From NCBI GenBank assembly GCA_015232795.1, contig JADFYX010000155.1, positions 1 through 6,041 on the forward strand: a stretch of DNA of 6,041 nucleotides. Direction: 5' to 3'. Each line of letters starts with the position of its first letter. The stretch's first letter is position 1. The position numbers and the translations under genes were made by a program. The DNA comes from Magnetococcales bacterium (lineage in GTDB: Bacteria; Pseudomonadota; Magnetococcia; Magnetococcales; JADFYX01). Shown in pieces: positions 5,688 to 6,041 of the stretch. A model generated the notes under the pieces. That model worked only from the letters and a program-made list of their open reading frames with translations. It was not told the origin of the DNA and did no database searches.

Positions 5688-6041
5688 CAATCTAGCTACA
5701 CTGAGCAAAAATTCTCTAAAATATGTCTGTAATCGGCTAAATTTCCCAGAACCAGAACTCATCTCTTTTCCTAAATATTTTCTCATAGAAAATATCAACC
5801 AATGCAATGCCCGTTGCGTTATGTGTGGTATTGATTTTGACAATAAAAAAACTGCTCGTCTAGCAACAGAGCTATTTGCAAAGATAGTCAAGGAGATTAG
5901 CCAGCATCGGGACCATGTAGAAAAAGTGATGGTATATCTGGATGGTGAACCCCTGCTAGACAAAAGCTTGCCTGCGCGAATTAAATTGTTAAAAGACAAT
6001 GGAGTTAAACTAGTTAATATTGCAACCAATGCCAGTCTTTT
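5674..6041 (+). CDS. Radical SAM protein, N-terminal part (runs off right edge)
   Basis: First 122 codons of a second radical SAM enzyme; the frame stays open to the window edge. After about 35 variable residues comes FLIENINQCNARCVMCGIDF (36-55) with C44-x3-C48-x2-C51, the ligands of the catalytic 4Fe-4S cluster. VMVYLDGEPLLD (85-96) carries the SAM-binding GE motif (G91-E92), and IATNASL at the end is the next core strand. The N-terminal ENINQCNARCVMC wording is typical of radical SAM/SPASM proteins, but the C-terminal domain is not in view. It starts 14 bases inside the cupin gene with a good Shine-Dalgarno sequence, so it belongs to the same transcript. It differs from the first radical SAM protein in length of N-terminal lead and in motif context, so it is a separate enzyme and not a duplicate. 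Family is sure; reaction is unknown. Confidence 0.88.
   Translation, partial: MGNSDNLATLSKNSLKYVCNRLNFPEPELISFPKYFLIENINQCNARCVMCGIDFDNKKTARLATELFAKIVKEISQHRDHVEKVMVYLDGEPLLDKSLPARIKLLKDNGVKLVNIATNASL

Noticed and set aside
5649..6029. Antisense open frame of 126 codons over the second radical SAM gene
   Set aside because: The + strand frame carries the CX3CX2C and GE motifs and a good start; the antisense frame has no identifiable feature.

Overview
The window is one compact, single-strand stretch of genes from what looks like a Gram-negative bacterium, probably a pseudomonadote. It has fairly AT-rich coding DNA and carries a WbuC-type cupin of the kind found in O-antigen clusters. The taxonomic placement is an inference from gene content only. 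All seven recognisable genes lie on the + strand. The gaps or overlaps between them are 28, -4, 19, 49, -4 and -14 bases, which is what one expects of a single operon or a long transcribed segment. No RNA genes, insertion sequences, CRISPR arrays, convincing promoters or terminators are visible. No gene-free stretch exceeds 50 bases.

Layout: (1) the 3' part of a GT-B/CgeB-like glycosyltransferase whose start lies outside the window (2-1048); (2) a radical SAM protein with a C-terminal auxiliary iron-sulfur cluster domain (1077-2135); (3) a DegT/DnrJ/EryC1/StrS-family PLP aminotransferase joined to it by an ATGA overlap (2132-3232); (4) a NeuD/PglD-like left-handed beta-helix acyltransferase (3252-3995); (5) a second, clearly different DegT-family aminotransferase (4045-5139); (6) a WbuC-family cupin joined to it by another ATGA overlap (5136-5687); (7) the first 122 codons of a second radical SAM protein, which runs off the right edge (5674-6041).

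Read together, this is part of a surface-glycan (O-antigen, capsule or glycoprotein glycan) locus that builds and attaches an unusual amino sugar or amino polyol. The aminotransferases would install amino groups on keto-sugars, and the NeuD-like enzyme would acylate an amino or hydroxyl group. The glycosyltransferase would transfer a sugar. The radical SAM enzymes would carry out a less common step such as oxidation, epimerisation, deamination or methyl/thio chemistry. The expected nucleotide-sugar dehydratases and epimerases are not in the window, so the substrate cannot be named.

The most notable structural details are a perfect 16-bp direct repeat spanning the start codons of genes 5 and 6, the coupled radical SAM/aminotransferase pair, and the altered nucleotide-sugar-binding loop in the acyltransferase. 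The cluster type (radical SAM, DegT and NeuD-like genes in a glycan locus) is not unprecedented, but this exact combination has no product that can be assigned from sequence alone.
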